Shown here: positions 58,350-64,000 of the stretch, piece by piece | Layout: each line of letters opens with the position of its first letter | How positions within the stretch are numbered: position 1 is the first letter of the stretch | Source of the DNA: Orbilia blumenaviensis | Lineage: Eukaryota; Ascomycota; Orbiliomycetes; Orbiliales; Orbiliaceae | DNA: 64,000 nt | Direction: 5' to 3' | Assembly (NCBI GenBank): GCA_036872755.1 | Contig: JAVHNS010000017.1 | Coordinates: forward strand, 310,001 to 374,000 | Made by a program: the position numbers and the translations under genes | Notes under the pieces: model-generated | Told to the model about the DNA's origin: nothing | The model's input: only the letters and a program-made list of their open reading frames with translations | The model's database searches: none

Positions 58350-61300
58350 ATGCTCCAGAAGGTGACCCTACGAGCCCGCCGAAGCTACAATTGGATATGT
58401 AGCGACTGCCAGAAGAGGCTGAGTTACAATACCAAACTTAATATTAAGAATCATGGCCCGAAACGGGCGGTTCGGTCCTTCAACAGCACGACGGCTCCTT
58501 TCGAGAGAAGGGCATTGTCATGGAGGCGGCCTGTAGTATTTTTAGGGGTGAACAATGGGGATTTGGTGGGCCGGGGTAGGAGATGGTACTCAGAGGATGG
58601 ACGGCCGCCTATGGACGAAGATACCCGGTTACGAGAGCTCGAGATGCTAGAAAAGGATATACGAGAGGTCATGGAACCATTCGAACCCGAAGACGAAGAT
58701 CTAGAGCTATTCCTTGACGACCTCGACAGCCCACCAACAGACGTTCACGATGTTGGCGGCAGCCACCAAGGGTCTATGCACCCCTATAGTAGCATCAGAC
58801 CAGAGCATCCTGATAAACTCAATTATGTCTATATCGTCGACCCGGACCTCGAAGACGAGGCTCCCCGAGACGTCGCCACACAGCCACCTATCCCACGTAA
58901 AGTAGCCTCTGAACTCCAAGACCCAACTCGAGCGCCTGATTGGACCCGCACACGGGGTGAAAACCGCCAACTCCGTCGAAAGGCTCCTGTAACCCGTGCG
59001 TCCATCGTCCAAGACCTTGAACGCATAAATGCCCGCCTCTCCCGCGGTGGTCTACAATTAGCGGAGTCTCGAAGATCTCGGCGCCAGGACCATATCGTCA
59101 CAAGACCCGAGGTTATAACTGAAGGTTACCAAGAAAGCATCTGGTCCAAATTTAAGGTGGACTACACTCGACGATTCCGCCACGGCGACCCGACAGTTTT
59201 CTTAGGAAGACCGGAAAGTTGGAAGCCTTCCCTTGGGGAACTGAAAAACGAATATAATCGGTACTATTGGGACCACGTCGGAAGCATTACGAAATGGTAC
59301 GCCCATAGAAAACACTGGTGGAATGCACCCGACTTAAGGCTATGTTTTGCGAACTCATTGTATATGTTGGAGAGGTTCACATCCGCAGAGACAATAAACA
59401 AATATCGATTCCGTGGGACGCCGCATCATAAGGTACAGCTCGAAGACGCGGGGGGGCTTATCGAAAATGCAGAAAGACCAATTCCGCTCGATACTCTCGC
59501 CCAAGATTGGCAGAAAGAGCTGCTCCCTTTAGAGCCAGAGAATTACGAGACCATTGAAACAACTGCACAGGAAAGGGATACTCTAATGTATACGATGAGG
59601 CATTGGACGCCTTCAGGGCTCTTTCCAAAGGAGATTGACGAATTTCGACTCGAATACCTGGAACAAGTTGACCTCGAGGGCTTAGCGAACGTCTTTAAAG
59701 TGAACGTTGAGAAAAAGCTACCACTATCCAGCGCTAAGCTTTTATCCCTAATTCAAGCTTTGGTAGCACTGAAGATTTCTAAACAAGACATGAGGTACCT
59801 CCTTCCACCTGGATACCCGGATAGCGTGGAGTTCATCTCGAGCACCATCGTCTCACTTATTCTCTCGCACGAGCACAACCGAGTCCTAAATACGACCATA
59901 TTCAACACTGCGATCAACTACCTAATGCGGGTCAACCAAATCAAGAAGGGTCGACATTTAATTGATCTTATGGATCATTTAAAAATCAATATGAATCTAG
60001 GAACCTTTCGAGAAGGACTACTGGCGGCAGCGAAGCAGAAAGACTTATTCGTGTTCGAGCGTCTCCTTCGACGGCTCATGCAGAAAAAGCTCAAGTTTGA
60101 TCACGAAACCTGGAAGGCGTTGTTGACCTGTTGTCACACACCAGGCCAGCAACTTCAGGTTTTCCGGATGATGAAGAAAATCGGCTTGGATCCAAAGAGG
60201 GTTGCCCCTGGTCAACTTATTTCGCTCTCCTTCAAAATGTATAAAGATCAGCTGAAACACGGGAATACAAACGTTCCTGTTCCTTGGAAGAACCTGGCTG
60301 GGATACACCTAGATGCCACAACACTCAACCCAATCCTTGAATTTCTATACGAAAACTACGCATACGATGAAGCTCGAACGCTTTTCTACAGAGCATCGAG
60401 GGAGCTGAAGATCCTGCCCAACCATGGCACCTTAAGGATAATCGTGCGACAAGCTCGAATCACAGGAATGATCATGCCTATGGTCAGGGCTGTGCGTGTT
60501 TTCGAAGATAAATTCGGTATCGAAGCCGGGGGCGATGTTATGCAAATGATATTCCAACAGGCGCACAGGTTCCGATACTACAATGTCGTAAGAACAGTTT
60601 GGGCGCATGCTTGTCTAAGAAATATGGCCACGAAAGGCATGATCGATCGCATGCGGGCGGATATCTACGAAACTGGTCGGTCGGCAGGCAAGCCTGGAAA
60701 GTTGGCGTTGGGCGTGTGCTCCGAAGACACTGAGTCGGTTGTTAAGACTCCGGTGTGGGCTATGAGACTCATATCCAAGGCTAGAGATCCTTTGGGCTAC
60801 CTAGCCAGTGAAGGAGATGTATATCGGAATCCAGAGGTGATGAGTGACTTCAAGGATATTGATGAAAGGGATAAAGCCATGGTGGAGTTTCAGAAACAGG
60901 CCATCAAGATGCGGATGGAGCTAATGAGGATGGACCTTAGCTCCCATCACTCTTTTAAGCCCAGGCGAAGTTTTTCGGCCGACCTGGTCGCGGCATTAAG
61001 GAGGGATAGGTTTTTGAGGAGGAAACACCCACAGTGCCATGATTGGTCCCTGTTGACGTGGGCTTGGAGTTTATTCCAGGTGCGAAGGGTACACCGTGAT
61101 GATGACATTCAGCAGATCCTCACATGGGAGCGCATCAAGAAGCGCCAGGAAGCAGCACGAAAGGAGGGAAGGAAGAGAGATGAAGAAATGATCTGGGCTC
61201 AGAACTTCGCTTTATTGAACAACATGCCATCGCACTTGAGTGTTCGTTGGTATGATCTTCCCTCGATGAATACCCCACCGATACAATCTAGCCGGATAAT

Positions 61301-61826
61301 ACCCGAGATAAAAAGCCTAAGCCAGGCCGACGTGCAGGAATCAGAAAGGGAAAAGGAGGAGGAGAGAAAAATGATGCTGGCAGGTAAGGAAGACCTGTAC
61401 GCGTTTTATGAGCACATCATCAGCGACGACTTGGATTGCCTTGAGTTTTCCGGTGACGACGGCGACGATGATGATGATGAAGTGAACGAGGCTCACTTTG
61501 ATAATCCGTTGTTTTTAGAACGTGAGATAGGTGGAGCTTTACACGACGCAATTGAGTCGTGGCTGAAGCCTCCCATTAACATTGAAGATGAAGAAGAATT
61601 CGGGAAGGAAAAAGAAGATGATGGCTTCTTCTGGGATGACCACGACAAAACAAACACAGAGATGTTGAAAAGGAAGGAAGCTATGCATGAGGCAGATATG
61701 AACTCACAGATCAGGGCAGACTTTGAGGCTGCTTATCGGGCGGCCCTGCCGAAGGACGAAACAGAGGGCGATAAAAACGTCCCCCAAGATAACAATATGG
61801 ATTATACCTCGACGAGGGAGACGTAA
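58350..61826 (+). CDS. Large PPR-like mitochondrial protein
   Basis: A single exon of 1158 aa. The first 50 residues are Arg-rich without acidic residues (MLQKVTLRARRSYNW ... KRAVRSFNST), fitting a mitochondrial presequence, and include a C-x2-C pair (CSDCQK). From about 440 to 780 the protein is a run of helical pairs typical of pentatricopeptide repeats (FNTAINYLMRVNQIKKGRHL, GTFREGLLAAAKQKDLFVFE, HETWKALLTCCHTPGQQLQV, YDEARTLFYRASRELKI). Such fungal proteins bind organellar RNA and act in mitochondrial mRNA stability or translation. The C-terminal third is charged, with an acidic run (DDGDDDDDE) and Lys/Glu-rich stretches. The repeats are degenerate, so RNA specificity cannot be read. A YYWDHVGSITKWYAHRKHWW segment near 295-320 may be a family mark. 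Confidence 0.8.
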   Translation: MLQKVTLRARRSYNWICSDCQKRLSYNTKLNIKNHGPKRAVRSFNSTTAPFERRALSWRRPVVFLGVNNGDLVGRGRRWYSEDGRPPMDEDTRLRELEMLEKDIREVMEPFEPEDEDLELFLDDLDSPPTDVHDVGGSHQGSMHPYSSIRPEHPDKLNYVYIVDPDLEDEAPRDVATQPPIPRKVASELQDPTRAPDWTRTRGENRQLRRKAPVTRASIVQDLERINARLSRGGLQLAESRRSRRQDHIVTRPEVITEGYQESIWSKFKVDYTRRFRHGDPTVFLGRPESWKPSLGELKNEYNRYYWDHVGSITKWYAHRKHWWNAPDLRLCFANSLYMLERFTSAETINKYRFRGTPHHKVQLEDAGGLIENAERPIPLDTLAQDWQKELLPLEPENYETIETTAQERDTLMYTMRHWTPSGLFPKEIDEFRLEYLEQVDLEGLANVFKVNVEKKLPLSSAKLLSLIQALVALKISKQDMRYLLPPGYPDSVEFISSTIVSLILSHEHNRVLNTTIFNTAINYLMRVNQIKKGRHLIDLMDHLKINMNLGTFREGLLAAAKQKDLFVFERLLRRLMQKKLKFDHETWKALLTCCHTPGQQLQVFRMMKKIGLDPKRVAPGQLISLSFKMYKDQLKHGNTNVPVPWKNLAGIHLDATTLNPILEFLYENYAYDEARTLFYRASRELKILPNHGTLRIIVRQARITGMIMPMVRAVRVFEDKFGIEAGGDVMQMIFQQAHRFRYYNVVRTVWAHACLRNMATKGMIDRMRADIYETGRSAGKPGKLALGVCSEDTESVVKTPVWAMRLISKARDPLGYLASEGDVYRNPEVMSDFKDIDERDKAMVEFQKQAIKMRMELMRMDLSSHHSFKPRRSFSADLVAALRRDRFLRRKHPQCHDWSLLTWAWSLFQVRRVHRDDDIQQILTWERIKKRQEAARKEGRKRDEEMIWAQNFALLNNMPSHLSVRWYDLPSMNTPPIQSSRIIPEIKSLSQADVQESEREKEEERKMMLAGKEDLYAFYEHIISDDLDCLEFSGDDGDDDDDEVNEAHFDNPLFLEREIGGALHDAIESWLKPPINIEDEEEFGKEKEDDGFFWDDHDKTNTEMLKRKEAMHEADMNSQIRADFEAAYRAALPKDETEGDKNVPQDNNMDYTSTRET

Positions 61827-63222
61827 GTTCGAGTTGTGGTATTTTTTGAGTTGTATATATTTTACCTGCACAACATGCACATACTATTTCATCTTTCATT
61901 GCACATACTTTTTTTTATATATAATTTTCTCTTCCGCCTGGTGGCATTGTATATAACTTAAAGCCTTTCATTTGTATTATATAGGCGGCAGCGGATAGAC
62001 GATAGGGGATATTTAACGGTGTTCTTTTCGAGTAACTATGCAGTACAACATAGCTCGATAAGCGGGTGGCGGTTTTTCATTAAATCCGGATTATATGAAG
62101 GGCTGATAATTTCTGGAGCTGAACAGCAACTAGCCATTGCCAAAGAAAGGGCTGGCAGTAATCCTGGTTGGGGCTGCGAGAATTATTGAACTTGGAATGC
62201 AATATTAATGCATTGAACCCGATGCATGCAGCCTAGCTCATGTTAGACGGTTGGGGCCGACAGGGCTTCTGATGGATCGCGGAATCCGGGTTGCACATTT
62301 TATCCACCTGCACACGACCAAGGTAGAGCCATTCCCTCGCCAACGTTATGCTAGTTTAAGCACAAGCCCAAGTGCCGGTCGGCTACCCGTTACTCGATTG
62401 TATCGGTCATATTTTTGGTTCGTGCCTTCCCCCGGTCCTAACAATGCAACTTGGGGAAAAAAGCCACCAGCAGCCGCATATTAGCGAAGAAGTAACCACG
62501 GTCCCTCGCATCGATAGCTTAGCTTGGTCTGGAATGCAGAACGGATGCTAGTGACCGACCCCATACTTTCCGATGATCGAAGAGTACATTGCATTACATA
62601 TGGCACAGTACAGACCACCGCTGAGAACTGGTGGAAGAAGCAATGATGCAACGAGGACAAAAGGATCCCAACACGTTCGCACGGGATTTGGTTAGTACAC
62701 ATGTGGCCTCCCCCAAATCCAAGGCGAGGGACAAGACAAGGCGAAGAATTATGTAGGAAAGAAGGCTTTACCAGACCCGGCGAAGAGGAGTATTCAAAAG
62801 GCGCGTACTCCCCGCAAGTTGCAATCTCAACTTGAGCTCTCGAATTGAATCACTTCCAGTTCTTACAAAGTAGCATTTACTATCTAGCTACAGCTTTTAT
62901 ACAATTTGCCATTTCAATTGGTCCTGTTTTTTACTGAGACATCTACTTAGGTGGTAGCTACGTGATACAGATAGCTTCTATATCATTTACTTCCGGTCGC
63001 GATAAGTCCACGCATACAAATGTACGTCATTTCATCACCCCTCATCCAATGAGCACGCTCATGCACCATCGGCTCATCCCGCTTCGCAACCGCTTCCGTC
63101 TTGGGCATGCCACGGGAATGTTTGCATGCTGTCATAAATTTGAGATATTATGGGCCAATTCCCAGACTATAGGCCAAAATAGCATTCAGTACTAATGATG
63201 GCGACAATTAAGACTTGTGACA
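61827..63222. other. Intergenic region before the VOC gene
   Basis: About 1.4 kb, AT-rich next to the PPR stop and more mixed later. The frames here are short and lack motifs. No element is recognised. Confidence 0.45.
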
Positions 63223-64000
63223 ATGTCTGAAAAGCGATCCACCGACGTCACGGAGCCAACTCCTAATGTCGACTCACCCGTGAAAAAGAAGGTCAAAACC
63301 GACGATGTCGATACTGAAATCGAGACTGTCGTTGACACCACAAATGGCGCTGAGGCCGAGGCTGCGCCGGCGGAAGATGCAATGGCTGTCGAGGAAAAGG
63401 ATACAAACGGCACAGAAGCCAAAACCGATTCCGCGGAAGACGCAGCTGCCAATTGGACCCCGCCGCCGTTTGGAAGTGTATGCTGGATCCAGATTCCTGC
63501 GACGGATGTTGGCCGGAGTAAGGCGTAGGTGCAAAACATCCTGGACTAAGATACGTCGATCGTTACACAAATACTAATAAAATAGGGCGGGATAAATGGC
63601 AGTTTCTATTCCTCCGCTTTTTCATTCTCCTTCAAGCCGACCCCTGCCGGTTACAAGGAATCGGATATTGCAATGTTCACCCTTGCAAACCCCGGTGGCA
63701 CTCTAACTGGTGGCATCTGTAAGGTTGATACCAACTCGACGCCTTCGGGATCGACGATTCTCTACTTCATGGTGGACGACGTAGATAAAGCACTTGAGAA
63801 AGTTGTGGAGCTAGGAGGGAAAATTAGGGAGGAGAAAAAGCCAGAAGGAGACCATGGCCTTATGGGGCTATTTGAAGACACGCAAGTTCTTTCTATTCTG
63901 TTCAAACCCTTTTTATCATTGACTCATATACGTATTTATATTTCGGACCGGTGACTAACATCACGTTTATAGTGAGGGAAATGTACACGGCGTATACCAA
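63223..64000 (+). CDS. VOC/glyoxalase-fold protein with acidic N-terminal extension (partial, right edge)
   Basis: Exons 63223-63524, 63603-63881 and 63973 to beyond 64000. The second intron uses a GC donor (GCAAGT). The first acceptor is GGCAG, chosen because it restores GRSKAFYSSAFSFSFKPT, the usual start helix of a VOC domain. The first 78 residues are acidic and Ala/Thr-rich, with a basic patch PVKKKVK that could be a nuclear localisation signal. The VOC domain then begins (GSVCWIQIPATDVGRSK) and continues with DIAMFTLANPGGTLTGGICK, ILYFMVDDVDKALEKVVELGGKI, GLMGLFEDTEGNVHGVYQ. This matches the bleomycin-resistance/glyoxalase superfamily with paired beta-alpha-beta-beta-beta modules. No specific enzyme activity can be assigned. 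The end is outside the window. Confidence 0.85.

Noticed and set aside
1..64000. CRISPR array, bacterial operons, ribosome binding sites, insertion sequences
   Set aside because: The sequence is clearly fungal with spliceosomal introns. No regularly spaced identical repeats or transposase genes are visible.

Overview
The window is a chromosomal segment of a filamentous ascomycete (Pezizomycotina). This rests on many short spliceosomal introns with GTRNGT-like donors, CTAAC-type branch points and YAG acceptors, CT-rich tracts before start codons, and gene families typical of the group: fungal NACHT-WD40 STAND protein, MOT1-type molybdate transporter, DysF/Mug65-like protein, Thr-rich secreted proteins. 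The class cannot be fixed from this sequence. All exon models were read by eye from reading frame, splice signals and family similarity. No search or transcript data were available.

Layout. 0-18 kb is conserved housekeeping DNA: a partial ORF at the left edge; NADP-isocitrate dehydrogenase (+, ten exons, C-terminal SKL); an unrecognised acidic 708-residue protein (-); then four minus-strand genes in tandem: UTP15 (SSU processome), GUF1 (mitochondrial LepA/EF4), MAD2 (spindle checkpoint) and a molybdate-type transporter with an unusual Ser-Pro-Arg-rich tail. 19.8-33.8 kb is an accessory island: a Thr-rich secreted protein, an unrecognised protein with a Cys-rich tail, a head-to-head TPR-like/CHAT caspase-like protein, a NACHT-WD40 STAND protein with an in-frame TAG inside its propeller, and a second Thr-rich secreted protein. 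36-47 kb returns to conserved genes: a DysF-domain protein, a GH31 alpha-xylosidase-like enzyme, a Cdt1-like licensing factor and isocitrate lyase. 47-57 kb is gene-poor, with one small secreted hydrophobic protein. 56.8-64 kb holds a PhyH dioxygenase, a large PPR-like mitochondrial protein and a VOC/glyoxalase-fold protein cut by the right edge.

How the genes relate. Two enzymes that draw on isocitrate lie in the window: a dually targetable NADP-IDH and isocitrate lyase. The best candidate for an undescribed system is the 21.5-31.6 kb group. A STAND receptor-like protein, a CHAT protease-like protein with both catalytic residues present, and a small divergently transcribed protein sit together. 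This resembles receptor/protease/effector sets of fungal incompatibility and innate immunity, but the functional link is inferred from position only.
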